DNA of 43,150 nt, from NCBI GenBank assembly GCA_009711765.1, contig VEND01000131.1, forward strand, positions 1 through 43,150, written 5' to 3'. The notes beneath the pieces were generated by a model. The model searched no databases. It worked only from the letters and a program-made list of their open reading frames with translations, and had not been told where the DNA came from. Source of the DNA: Bacillota bacterium (GTDB lineage Bacteria; Bacillota; Clostridia; Tissierellales; MES13). Position numbers and translations under genes: made by a program. Of the stretch, positions 1-6,966 are shown piece by piece (position 1 is the first letter of the stretch; each line of letters begins with the position of its first letter).

Positions 1-78
1 TGTCAGAATTGTGATGGGTTAATGGAACCTATACACTACAAAAGTGTACACGGAATAACTTATAACATTGACGATTAG
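1..78 (+). CDS. C-terminal end of an unknown protein (partial)
   Basis: An open frame runs from the window edge to a TAG stop at 76-78 and encodes 25 residues. It begins with a CxxC pair (C-Q-N-C) followed by D-G-L-M-E-P and ends in D-D. The cysteine pair suggests a small metal-binding or zinc-ribbon tail, but one CxxC in 25 residues does not identify a family. A strong terminator follows 17 bases after the stop, which supports this being a real gene end. Function unknown. Confidence 0.5.
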   Translation, partial: CQNCDGLMEPIHYKSVHGITYNIDD

Positions 79-95
79 TGAAGAGCCAAGAATAA

Positions 96-126
96 GCGGC
101 GAAATCATTTAATCGCCGCCTTTTTT
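96..126 (+). terminator. Rho-independent terminator
   Basis: Perfect 7-bp stem GCGGCGA (96-102) / TCGCCGC (113-119), GC-rich against a very AT-rich background, followed by a T6 run at 121-126. It ends the transcript of the partial gene at the left edge. Confidence 0.9.
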
Positions 127-200
127 ATTTTAGTATTTTAATTTTAATAACTAATTGATATAATACGAATTAAGATAAATTAATATACTAAGGAGGTAGC

Positions 201-998
201 ATGAAAAAAGCAGATTTACATATACATACTACAGCATCCGATGGAAAATTCACTCCTAAAGAAGTAGTTGATTTAGCAATTAAAAGAAAATTAGATGCTA
301 TTTCTATAACAGATCATGATACTACTTCAGGAATACAACAGGCAATAAATCAAAGTAAGAAGTATAATAGTTTAGAAGTAATTCCTGGTATTGAACTAAG
401 TAGTGAACATAATGGAGAAGAAATTCACATATTAGGTTATTATATTGATTATAAGTCATCATTATTAGAAGATGTAACAAATAAGTTAAAGAAATTAAGA
501 ATTGAAAGGGCATATAAAATTTTAAAGAAATTGGAGCTAATAAGTATTTCAATAGATACAGATAAGATTGAAAATATTATAGCAGAAAATAATTATATAG
601 GTAGACCACATATTGCAAAACTATTAATAGATGAGGGATATGTTAATTCAATGGAAGAGGCTTTTGATAGCTATCTAGGCTTTGGAAAGAAAGGCTATGT
701 ACCTAGAGAAAAACTTTCATTAGAAGATTCTATTAATTTAATAACAAAAATTGGTGGTTATGCTGTATTAGCTCATCCTGGGTTAATTAAGCAAAACTTA
801 GAACCTATATTAAGAAAGTTTAAATTTCAGGGTATAGAAATATACCATACAAAACATACAGACATGGTTATTGAGAAATTGAATATACTTGCTAGAAGGT
901 TTAACTTAATTAAGACAGGAGGATCTGACTGTCATGGTAATATAACTCCTATCTTAGGTAATACCTATATACAATATCAAAATAATATATTTAAATAA
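201..998 (+). CDS. PHP-domain metal-dependent phosphoesterase (TrpH/YciV family)
   Basis: A 265-residue PHP protein. The metal-binding motifs are visible: D-L-H-I-H at residues 5-9, S-D-G at 13-15, T-D-H-D at 37-40, G-I-E at 63-65 with H76, L-A-H-P-G in the C-terminal half, and S-D-C-H-G near the end. The family hydrolyses phosphate esters; TrpH/YciV of E. coli is a 5'-3' exonuclease/nucleotidase acting on short RNAs and 3',5'-bisphosphonucleotides, so a similar RNA or nucleotide clean-up role is inferred. The ATG has an ideal AGGAGG at 191-196, and a TATAAT at 159-164 is a possible -10. The PadR gene starts 20 bases downstream and is probably co-transcribed. At 265 residues it is slightly short for the family (about 280-290). 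Confidence 0.88.
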   Translation: MKKADLHIHTTASDGKFTPKEVVDLAIKRKLDAISITDHDTTSGIQQAINQSKKYNSLEVIPGIELSSEHNGEEIHILGYYIDYKSSLLEDVTNKLKKLRIERAYKILKKLELISISIDTDKIENIIAENNYIGRPHIAKLLIDEGYVNSMEEAFDSYLGFGKKGYVPREKLSLEDSINLITKIGGYAVLAHPGLIKQNLEPILRKFKFQGIEIYHTKHTDMVIEKLNILARRFNLIKTGGSDCHGNITPILGNTYIQYQNNIFK

Positions 999-1018
999 AA
1001 GAAAAAGAGGGATAAAAA

Positions 1019-1384
1019 ATGGGAAGAAGAAATAGACAATTTCCTTCAAAAATAAGCACGACTGCCTTTGTAAAACTTTATATATTACACTTATTAAAAG
1101 AAAGAAGTCATTATGGTAATGAATTAATAGATGAAATTAAGGAAAGATTAGATAATAGATGGGAACCTAGTCCAGGGATGGTGTATCCATTATTAAGAGA
1201 ATTAGAAAGTAATAACTACATTAAAGGATGGTGGGAAGAACCTGATAAAAGATCTATACGACATTATAGATTAACCGATGAAGGTTATGAGCATTACAAA
1301 AAAATTAAATTATCTTATAAGGGTATCTTTGATGAATCATTAGCAATAATAAATTCAGTTTTATCTGATATATATAATAAATAA
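1019..1384 (+). CDS. PadR-family transcriptional regulator
   Basis: A 121-residue winged-helix protein with the PadR pattern: an N-terminal helix (A-F-V-K-L-Y-I-L-H-L-L), the family motif Y-G-N-E-L-I-D-E-I, the recognition region S-P-G-M-V-Y-P-L-L-R-E-L-E, and the wing R-H-Y-R-L-T-D-E-G. PadR proteins are dimeric repressors, often controlling transport or stress genes in response to small molecules. It follows the PHP gene by 20 bases with its own GAGGG site, so the two probably share a transcript. The N-terminal dozen residues (G-R-R-N-R-Q) are basic. Its target is not evident; no palindromic operator was recognised nearby. Confidence 0.9.
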   Translation: MGRRNRQFPSKISTTAFVKLYILHLLKERSHYGNELIDEIKERLDNRWEPSPGMVYPLLRELESNNYIKGWWEEPDKRSIRHYRLTDEGYEHYKKIKLSYKGIFDESLAIINSVLSDIYNK

Positions 1385-1463
1385 ACTTGAATTAATAATG
1401 CATTTACTATAAACTTATAGTAGCTAATTAAATCAACGCTCTAAAATTAGGGAGAGTTTTGCC

Positions 1464-1511
1464 ATGAATAAAAATGTTTTACTTAACATAAAAAATAAAT
1501 TATTTAATTAA
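1464..1511 (+). CDS. Possible 15-residue leader peptide upstream of purB
   Basis: ATG at 1464 preceded at good distance by GGAGAG (1451-1456), with TAA at 1509-1511. The peptide is rich in N, K and L with no repeated regulatory codon I recognise. A hairpin begins two bases after the stop. The arrangement (ribosome site, tiny ORF, hairpin, then purB 95 bases later) looks like a leader peptide, but the ORF is short enough to occur by chance in AT-rich DNA. Confidence 0.3.
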   Translation: MNKNVLLNIKNKLFN

Positions 1512-1512
1512 G

Positions 1513-1540
1513 AGATATGGGGGTAACTTCATATCTTTTA
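1513..1540 (+). terminator. Weak terminator or attenuator-like hairpin
   Basis: Stem AGATATG (1513-1519) / CATATCT (1530-1536) with a 10-base G-rich loop, followed by TTTA. The T-run is short, so termination would be inefficient. It sits between the mini-ORF and purB. It could end the PHP/PadR transcript or attenuate purB. No purine riboswitch aptamer was found in this leader. Confidence 0.35.
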
Positions 1541-1605
1541 TAATTGGTAAATTATAAATAATTTGTTATATATAACTTAAATATTAATAGGAAAGGGGTT
1601 TTAAA

Positions 1606-3036
1606 GTGAAAGAAGTTTATGAGAATCCACTAATTACTAGGTATGCAAGTAAAGAAATGTCAGAGGTGTTTTCTCCTGATTTTAAATTTAGAACATGGAG
1701 AGAGCTATGGATAGCTTTAGCTGAGTCTGAAAAGGAATTAGGAATTGAAATCACTGACGAACAAATTCAAGAATTAAGAAGTAATAAAGACAATATTAAT
1801 TATGATATAGCAGAAAAAAAGGAAAAAGAATTTAGACATGATGTAATGGCCCATGTACATGCTTATGGTGTTCAATGTCCTAAGGCTAAGGGTATTATAC
1901 ATCTAGGTGCAACAAGTGCCTTTGTAGGAGATAATACTGATGTTGTACAAATGGATAGAGGATTAAAAGTATTAAATAAAAAATTAATAAACTTAATGGA
2001 TAAAATAGCTACTTTCGCAACAGAAAATAAATGTATTCCTACTTTAGGATATACACATTTTCAACCTGCACAGATAACAACAGTTGGTAAAAGAGCTACT
2101 TTATGGTTACATGATATTTATCTTGATTATGAGTCTCTAAATTTTAATATGGAGAATATTAAATTAAGAGGAGTTAAAGGTACAACTGGAACACAGGCAA
2201 GCTTCTTAAAGTTATTTGATAATGATCATGATAAAGTTAAAAAATTAGATAAATTAGTCGCTGAAAAGATGGGTTTTGAAAAAACTTACCCTGTTACAGG
2301 ACAGACATACTCAAGAAAATTGGACTTTAACGTACTTTCATCACTTAGTGGTATTGCGCAATCATTACACAAAATCACTAATGATATACGATTATTACAG
2401 AATTTAAAGGAAATAGAAGAGCCATTTGGTAAAAAGCAAATAGGTTCATCAGCAATGGCTTATAAAAGAAATCCTATGAGAAGTGAAAGGGTTGCCTCTT
2501 TATCTAGGTATGTGATGTCTAACTTGATGAGTCCAGCAATGACATCTTCGACACAATGGTTTGAAAGAACATTAGATGATTCTGCTAACCGTAGAATTAC
2601 ATTAGGCCAATCATTTTTAGCATGTGATGCCATTTTAGAAATTGCTATAAATATTTTTGATGGCTTAGTAATATATCCAAATGTTATAAAACAACACTTA
2701 GAAAAAGAACTTCCCTTTATGGCTACAGAAAATATCCTTATGGAAGCCGTTAAAAAAGGTGGAGATAGACAAGAACTACATGAAGAAATAAGAGTATTAT
2801 CTATGGAAGCAGCAAAAGAAGTTAAAGAAAAAGGGAATAAAAATGATCTTCTAGAAAGAATTTTAAAAAGTGATAAATTCAATTTAAACGAAAAAGAATT
2901 AAATGAAATATTAGATCCAATGAATTTTATTGGGAGGTCCCCAGAACAAGTTGATGAATTTATCAACGAGTTTATTAATCCCATATTAAATAAAAATAAA
3001 GAAAAGATAGGTATTAATGTTAACTTAAAAGTATAA
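1606..3036 (+). CDS. purB: Adenylosuccinate lyase
   Basis: A 476-residue member of the fumarase/aspartase superfamily. PurB cleaves SAICAR to AICAR plus fumarate and adenylosuccinate to AMP plus fumarate, the eighth step of IMP synthesis and the last step to AMP. The superfamily signature loop G-S-S-A-M-A-Y-K-R-N-P-M-R-S-E is near residue 283, G-A-T-S-A-F-V-G-D-N-T-D near 103, and the T-H-F-Q-P-A-Q segment carrying a catalytic histidine near 150. It is longer than the about 430-residue Bacillus PurB and resembles the longer eukaryote-like form common in Clostridia. GTG start with AGGAAAGGGG upstream. It stands alone between a leader hairpin and a strong terminator; no other pur gene is in the window. 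Confidence 0.96.
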   Translation: MKEVYENPLITRYASKEMSEVFSPDFKFRTWRELWIALAESEKELGIEITDEQIQELRSNKDNINYDIAEKKEKEFRHDVMAHVHAYGVQCPKAKGIIHLGATSAFVGDNTDVVQMDRGLKVLNKKLINLMDKIATFATENKCIPTLGYTHFQPAQITTVGKRATLWLHDIYLDYESLNFNMENIKLRGVKGTTGTQASFLKLFDNDHDKVKKLDKLVAEKMGFEKTYPVTGQTYSRKLDFNVLSSLSGIAQSLHKITNDIRLLQNLKEIEEPFGKKQIGSSAMAYKRNPMRSERVASLSRYVMSNLMSPAMTSSTQWFERTLDDSANRRITLGQSFLACDAILEIAINIFDGLVIYPNVIKQHLEKELPFMATENILMEAVKKGGDRQELHEEIRVLSMEAAKEVKEKGNKNDLLERILKSDKFNLNEKELNEILDPMNFIGRSPEQVDEFINEFINPILNKNKEKIGINVNLKV

Positions 3037-3037
3037 A

Positions 3038-3075
3038 ATAAACCCCTCTATTATTATATATAGAGGGGTTTATTT
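3038..3075. terminator. Bidirectional terminator between purB and uvsE
   Basis: Perfect 11-bp stem AAACCCCTCTA (3040-3050) / TAGAGGGGTTT (3061-3071), flanked by AT-rich sequence giving a T-run for purB on the + strand; the A-rich left flank makes it usable on the - strand too. A second, weaker hairpin (TTAAGGA/TCCTTAA, about 3114-3138) lies closer to uvsE. Confidence 0.88.
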
Positions 3076-3168
3076 ACATAAAGTAATTATGGTAAACTTA
3101 ATAAGTTTAAATATTAAGGATTATATAAGGTCCTTAATGAAAGGGTTACATAATGAAGTTATGGTTTA

Positions 3169-4131
3169 CTAAATTTCAAATGTGGATTCGTTAATTATTT
3201 TATATTCCTTATGCTTTTTTATTTCGTTCATTAAATTAAATAAAGCCAAGTTTTTATTTTTTGCTTCAATCATTATATCAAAATCTTTATCAATAATTTT
3301 AGCTTTCTTAATAAAATCATTAAAAAAATCAAATTCTATTTCTTCAGCATGAGCTCTTTTTTTAGTTTCAGATTTAGGACTAGAAATATGAATTTTAGGT
3401 TTTAATTTTTCTTTAGACCAACTGTCAAAAATCCTTTGCAAATAATCCTCAATATTATCTCCATTATTATTACACCAGTGATGATGAACATCTAAGACTA
3501 AAGGTATGCTTAAATCTTCACAAATATTAATTAAATCACTGACTCCATATATCTTATCATCATTTTCTAATATAATTCTTTTCTTAATGTCAGGGTTCAA
3601 TTTACTAAAAATCTCCTTAAATCTATTTAAAGTCTTATTTTTATCACCATATTTACCGCCCATATGAAGTACTAGCTTACCATGGTCGCAATCTAGACCA
3701 AAGGTTTCCATAATGTTTTTATGGTAATCTAATATTTGTAAAGAAGATTTCACAACATCTTCCTTAGGAGAACTAATTATTGTATAGTGATCTGGGTGAG
3801 CACTAACTCTAAGATTGTTCTCTTTAATAATTCTTTTTATATCTCTATAGATGTCTTTAAATTCATTTACATAATCCCAATCTAAAACGTCATCATGGGT
3901 AACTAAAGGTATTAATTTTGAAGATATTCGATATACTTGAATATTATGTGCAACATTATAAAGTAGTATCCTTTTTGTATTTATAATATTTTGTTTTGCA
4001 ACTTTTTTAAGTTTATATAATTTTACTTCTTCGTCTTTAATTTTTTTATATGTTTTATATGTAATAGTTTTAGAAGGGGAACATTTTTTTAAATCAATAG
4101 CCATGGCCACATAACCTAGTCTAATTATCAT
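3169..4131 (-). CDS. uvsE: UV DNA damage endonuclease
   Basis: UvsE/UVDE nicks DNA 5' to cyclobutane dimers, 6-4 photoproducts and some abasic sites, starting an excision route independent of UvrABC. The protein begins R-L-G-Y-V-A-M, the family's N-terminal motif, and has the TIM-barrel metal-site segments S-A-H-P-D-H-Y, L-V-L-H-M-G-G-K-Y-G-D, L-E-N-D-D and L-V-L-D-V-H-H-H-W. The longest frame opens at a TTG at 4179 without a ribosome site; ATG at 4131 has AAAGGATG at proper distance and starts where family members start, giving 320 residues. It lies beside the LexA divergon, but no GAAC/GTTC-type LexA box was seen in its own upstream region, which instead holds several TGTCG repeats. Confidence 0.93.
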   Translation of the reverse strand: MIIRLGYVAMAIDLKKCSPSKTITYKTYKKIKDEEVKLYKLKKVAKQNIINTKRILLYNVAHNIQVYRISSKLIPLVTHDDVLDWDYVNEFKDIYRDIKRIIKENNLRVSAHPDHYTIISSPKEDVVKSSLQILDYHKNIMETFGLDCDHGKLVLHMGGKYGDKNKTLNRFKEIFSKLNPDIKKRIILENDDKIYGVSDLINICEDLSIPLVLDVHHHWCNNNGDNIEDYLQRIFDSWSKEKLKPKIHISSPKSETKKRAHAEEIEFDFFNDFIKKAKIIDKDFDIMIEAKNKNLALFNLMNEIKKHKEYKIINESTFEI

Positions 4132-4222
4132 ATTTTCATCCTTTCTTATGAAATATTTATCTCTAAAGCCATATTTCAATTTTTAAGCGAATTTGAAGCA
4201 TTACAATGCAATAGCATTGACA

Positions 4223-4454
4223 ATGTCGAAAACGGCCGTCTATGTCGCAAATAAACGACAATATTTTGCTTCTTTTTTATGAAAATTTTTCTTAGAGTTT
4301 ATTAATTGAGAAACATATATCGTCATTTGTTTTCGACATTAATATATAGTTTTAACCAAAGTAATAAATTTTAGTAATTAGTTTTGAAAATTTAAAGGAT
4401 TTCAAGATTTAATATAGAATTATAATATTAGTCGCAAAATTATTATTTTGCGAC
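4223..4454. promoter_or_regulatory. Cluster of TGTCG repeats between uvsE and the recombinase gene
   Basis: The 350-base gap between the two divergent starts holds no gene I can support. It contains at least six TGTCG/CGACA-type words: an inverted repeat AATGTCGAAAAC (4223-4234) and GTTTTCGACATT (4329-4340), TGTCGCA at 4243-4249, CGACA at 4256-4260, and a perfect 10-bp hairpin GTCGCAAAAT (4431-4440) / ATTTTGCGAC (4445-4454) ending 12 bases before the recombinase ribosome site. TGTCGAA matches the core of the Spo0A box (TTTGTCRAA in Bacillus); the TGTCGCA copies differ by one base. They could equally be sites for the recombinase itself. A TATAAT at 4421-4426 is a possible -10 for the recombinase. 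Confidence 0.5.
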
Positions 4455-4481
4455 AAAAGATTTAAAGAAGGAGTGTTTATT

Positions 4482-5432
4482 TTGTACGATATCCCGCTAA
4501 TTTTAGAGGATTTCTTGAACTACTTAGATACTATCAAAGGAAAATCAAAAAATACTGTTAAGGAGTACTACTATGACTTAAGAATACTTTTAAAATATCT
4601 TAAAATACGTTATAGACAAGTTGATAGAGATACACCCTTAGAAGATATTGAAATAAGTGATATTGATATTGATTTTATTAAAAGAATAAATTTGCAAGAT
4701 CTATTTGCATTTATTTCATATACCGATAAAGAAAGAAATAATAAAAATTATACTAAGGCTAGAAAAGTTGCTAGTATTAAATCATTTTTCAATTATCTTA
4801 ATAACATAGTTAATCTAATAGATCAAAATCCAGCTAATAATTTAGAAACTCCTAAAACTGATTCTAGACACCCTACTTACCTAACTTTAGATGAGTCAAG
4901 AAAGTTATTAGATGTAATTGATGGACAATATAAAGAACGGGATTATGCTATTGTCACCCTATTTTTAAATTGTGGTCTTAGACTTTCAGAATTAGTTAGT
5001 ATCGATATAACTAAGATAAAAGCCGATACTTTAACTGTAATTGGTAAAGGCAATAAAGAAAGGACTATTTACTTAAATGATGCTTGTTTAGATGCTATAG
5101 ATGAATATTTAAAAGTAAGGCCTAAAAATGGCAAGGATAAAAATGCTTTATTTTTAAGCAAAAGAAAAAACAGATTATCTGTAAGAGCTGTTCAACATTT
5201 AGTAAAAAAACATTTAAAAAATGCTGGATTAGACACTGATAAGTATTCTACCCACAAATTAAGGCATACTGCAGCTACTTTGATGTATAAGTATGGTAAT
5301 GTTGATATACGTGCTCTACAACAAATTTTAGGACATGAAAGCGTATCTACTACTCAAATATACACTCATATTGATGATGATAGACTAAGAAAAGCTGTTA
5401 AAAAGAATCCATTATCAGAAATTAAAAAATAG
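4482..5432 (+). CDS. Tyrosine recombinase of the XerC/D type
   Basis: A 316-residue site-specific recombinase with an N-terminal core-binding (SAM-like) domain (about 1-110) and a C-terminal catalytic domain. Catalytic residues visible: Arg in C-G-L-R-L-S-E-L, Lys in I-G-K-G-N-K-E-R, H-K-L-R-H, the H of L-G-H-E-S, and Tyr in T-Q-I-Y-T-H. Full length for XerC/XerD (about 300). The longest frame opens at GTG 4473, but that GTG directly abuts AAGGAG (4467-4472); TTG at 4482 with 9-base spacing is the likely start. It could be the dif-resolving Xer protein or a dedicated recombinase acting on the upstream repeats; Bacillus also carries a recombinase (YneB, a serine type) beside yneA/lexA. Confidence 0.9.
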   Translation: MYDIPLILEDFLNYLDTIKGKSKNTVKEYYYDLRILLKYLKIRYRQVDRDTPLEDIEISDIDIDFIKRINLQDLFAFISYTDKERNNKNYTKARKVASIKSFFNYLNNIVNLIDQNPANNLETPKTDSRHPTYLTLDESRKLLDVIDGQYKERDYAIVTLFLNCGLRLSELVSIDITKIKADTLTVIGKGNKERTIYLNDACLDAIDEYLKVRPKNGKDKNALFLSKRKNRLSVRAVQHLVKKHLKNAGLDTDKYSTHKLRHTAATLMYKYGNVDIRALQQILGHESVSTTQIYTHIDDDRLRKAVKKNPLSEIKK

Positions 5433-5455
5433 ACTGAATCTCAGTCTATTTTTTA
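5424..5455. terminator. Bidirectional terminator between recombinase and yneA
   Basis: Perfect 10-bp stem AATAGACTGA (5428-5437) / TCAGTCTATT (5441-5450) with a 3-base loop, A6 on the left and T6 on the right, so it works for both converging genes. Both stop codons lie within the hairpin. Confidence 0.92.
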
Positions 5456-5745
5456 GGTATTTTTAAAATATCTCCAGGTCTTATGTATGAACTTTTAAGT
5501 TTATTAACTACTTTTAACTCATATACAACTTTCCTTACATCTTCCTCTTTCGGATTATTATTAGAAGCTATTTCCCATAGGGTATCCCCTTTATTTACAA
5601 CTATTGTTTTATACTCTTGATAAGTAGTACTAAAAACTTTATTTGTGTTTAAAATAATATTTGTAGTAGTTAATAATAATAATATTAAACATGTCATAAA
5701 AATTATAAATCTAACCTTATTTGCTATAACAATTCTTTTTCTCAT
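5446..5745 (-). CDS. yneA: YneA-like SOS cell-division inhibitor (LysM protein)
   Basis: A 99-residue protein with one N-terminal membrane helix (about 11-32) and a C-terminal LysM domain beginning K-G-D-T-L-W-E-I-A and ending S-Y-I-R-P-G-D-I-L-K-I-P. That matches Bacillus YneA (105 residues) in size, topology and position: divergent from lexA. YneA is made in the SOS response and delays septation until DNA damage is repaired. Regulation is unusually clear here: a LexA-type box fills the spacer of a perfect consensus promoter and a second box lies between promoter and gene. ATG start with AAAGGAGTG upstream. A general LysM wall protein is the alternative, but the SOS promoter argues for YneA. 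Confidence 0.88.
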   Translation of the reverse strand: MRKRIVIANKVRFIIFMTCLILLLLTTTNIILNTNKVFSTTYQEYKTIVVNKGDTLWEIASNNNPKEEDVRKVVYELKVVNKLKSSYIRPGDILKIPKK

Positions 5746-5760
5746 TTTTTCACTCCTTTA

Positions 5761-5810
5761 GAACGTGTGTTCGTTAATTTAATTATACGGGAACACGCGT
5801 TCCATGTCAA
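5761..5810 (-). promoter_or_regulatory. SOS promoter of yneA with two LexA boxes
   Basis: On the minus strand, TTGACA (+ strand 5805-5810) and TATAAT (5782-5787) are separated by exactly 17 bases, a perfect sigma-A consensus. The spacer contains the palindrome GGAACGCGTGTTCC (5790-5803), a LexA/DinR-type box (Bacillus consensus CGAACRNRYGTTYG). A second box, CGAACACACGTTC (5761-5773), lies downstream of the -10, just before the ribosome site. Binding to either would block initiation or clearance. Confidence 0.93.
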
Positions 5811-5827
5811 GACTTTTTGAGAGAAAA

Positions 5828-5925
5828 AAGAACAAATGTTCTTATAAATATTATTATTCTTATAACATTTTATGGGAAATTAGTTCGAACGAATGTTTGA
5901 TATATAGTATATATTGTGTTATAAT
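5828..5925 (+). promoter_or_regulatory. Autoregulated lexA promoter with two LexA boxes
   Basis: TTGATA (5897-5902), 17-base spacer, TATAAT (5920-5925). The LexA-type box CGAACGAATGTTTG (5886-5899) overlaps the -35. A further palindrome AAGAACAAATGTTCTT (5828-5843) lies upstream, between the two divergent promoters. Box overlap with the -35 implies LexA represses its own gene. Confidence 0.9.
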
Positions 5926-5958
5926 AAGCTAAAATATAACTTTTGCGGGGTGCTACAT

Positions 5959-6582
5959 ATGTATGAAGATTTATCAAAGAAACAAGTAAATATATTAGAA
6001 TTTCTAAAAAGAGAAATAAAAACTAAAGGTTACCCTCCTTCTGTTAGGGAAATATGTAAAGCTGTAGGTTTAAAGTCCACTTCTACTGTACATGGACATC
6101 TTTCAAAATTAGAAAAAAAAGGTTACATAAGAAAAGATGCAACAAAACCAAGAGCTATAGAAGTTTTATATAAAGATAATGAACAAATTTCTTCAAATAA
6201 AGAAATAATGGAGGTTCCTATTGTAGGGAAAGTTACTGCAGGACAGCCTATATTAGCTGTTGAAAATATACAAGATACTTTCCCAATACCTTCGGATTTT
6301 TTTAGTAATAAAGAAAGTTTTATGCTAACAGTTACAGGTGAAAGTATGATTAATGCAGGCATACTAGATGGAGATTATGTTTTAATTACAAAACAAAATA
6401 CTGCACAAAACGGAGATATCGTTGTCGCTTTAATTGAAGATGAAGCAACTATTAAAAGATTCTTCAAAGAAAAAGATCATATAAGACTTCAACCTGAAAA
6501 TCCATATATGGAACCTATTATAGTAAAAGAAAATTTGCAAATTCTAGGTAAAGTTTCTGGTGTTTTTAGAAAAATATCATAA
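5959..6582 (+). CDS. lexA: LexA repressor, SOS regulator and self-cleaving protease
   Basis: A 207-residue LexA. N-terminal winged helix (about 1-70; [20 protein letters not shown]), then the S24 peptidase domain with the Ala94-Gly95 cleavage site in V-T-A-G-Q-P, Ser129 in G-E-S-M and Lys166 in A-T-I-K-R. RecA filaments on single-stranded DNA trigger cleavage and derepression. Length matches Bacillus LexA (205). The frame is open from 5914, but ATG 5959 begins at the family start (M-Y-E-D-L-S-K-K-Q) and has GCGGGGTG upstream; 5914 lies within the promoter. Its control sites are described separately. A hairpin terminator overlaps its stop codon. Confidence 0.96.
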   Translation: MYEDLSKKQVNILEFLKREIKTKGYPPSVREICKAVGLKSTSTVHGHLSKLEKKGYIRKDATKPRAIEVLYKDNEQISSNKEIMEVPIVGKVTAGQPILAVENIQDTFPIPSDFFSNKESFMLTVTGESMINAGILDGDYVLITKQNTAQNGDIVVALIEDEATIKRFFKEKDHIRLQPENPYMEPIIVKENLQILGKVSGVFRKIS

Positions 6583-6607
6583 AGCTGGCTTTTAGCCAGC
6601 TTTTATT
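6581..6607 (+). terminator. Terminator after lexA
   Basis: Perfect 10-bp stem AAAGCTGGCT (6581-6590) / AGCCAGCTTT (6594-6603) with a 3-base loop and a TTTTATTT tail. The next gene begins only about 15 bases later, so some read-through is expected. Confidence 0.87.
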
Positions 6608-6621
6608 TAACGGGGGTATTT

Positions 6622-6966
6622 ATGAAAAAGATATTTGGAGTATCATTATTTGGAGGTATAGAAATTTTTACATACTTTTTTTTTAACGTAAAAGACATGG
6701 AAATGTTTTTTATGGTCTGGAGTTTCATTGCTTTATTATTTGTTATATATAACATTTTTAGTCCGTCAAAATGCTTTGTTGGAGCTAACCCTACCAATGT
6801 TTTTGCAAAAAACATGGCTGAAACAATAATGATGAAGAATAAAAATAACAATTCTTCATCGTTTTATAAAATTAAGAAAAACATAAAAGTAATAATATAC
6901 CTTATGTATTTCTTAATAAATCTTATTTTGTTTATATTTGTAGTATATGCTAAATATTATTCATAA
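6622..6966 (+). CDS. Small membrane protein of unknown function
   Basis: A 114-residue protein with three probable membrane segments (about residues 3-20, 28-46 and 88-110), separated by a cytosolic-looking loop containing N-P-T-N-V and an N/S/K-rich stretch (M-K-N-K-N-N-N-S-S-S). No family recognised. ATG with GGGGG upstream. It starts directly behind the lexA terminator with no space for a separate promoter, so expression most likely comes from read-through of lexA transcription, which would place it under SOS control (inference). Its stop abuts the stop of the converging PLP-enzyme gene. Confidence 0.7.
   Translation: MKKIFGVSLFGGIEIFTYFFFNVKDMEMFFMVWSFIALLFVIYNIFSPSKCFVGANPTNVFAKNMAETIMMKNKNNNSSSFYKIKKNIKVIIYLMYFLINLILFIFVVYAKYYS

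Noticed and set aside
1385-1605. Purine riboswitch in front of purB
   Set aside because: The conserved purine aptamer core was not found; only a simple hairpin and a mini-ORF are present.
2460-2984. 174-residue minus-strand ORF inside purB
   Set aside because: It is a shadow frame opposite a well-defined enzyme, without a ribosome site or family features.
4132-4179. Longer N-terminus for UvsE from the TTG at 4179
   Set aside because: No ribosome site precedes it, while ATG 4131 has AAAGGATG and matches the family start.
4223-4340. Chromosomal dif site beside the Xer-type recombinase
   Set aside because: No match to the Firmicute dif pattern (11-base arms around a 6-base centre ending GTAAACT-like) was found; the repeats have another sequence.
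6603-6851. Minus-strand ORF opposite the small membrane protein at 6622
   Set aside because: The plus frame has the ribosome site and three clean membrane helices; the minus frame has neither.
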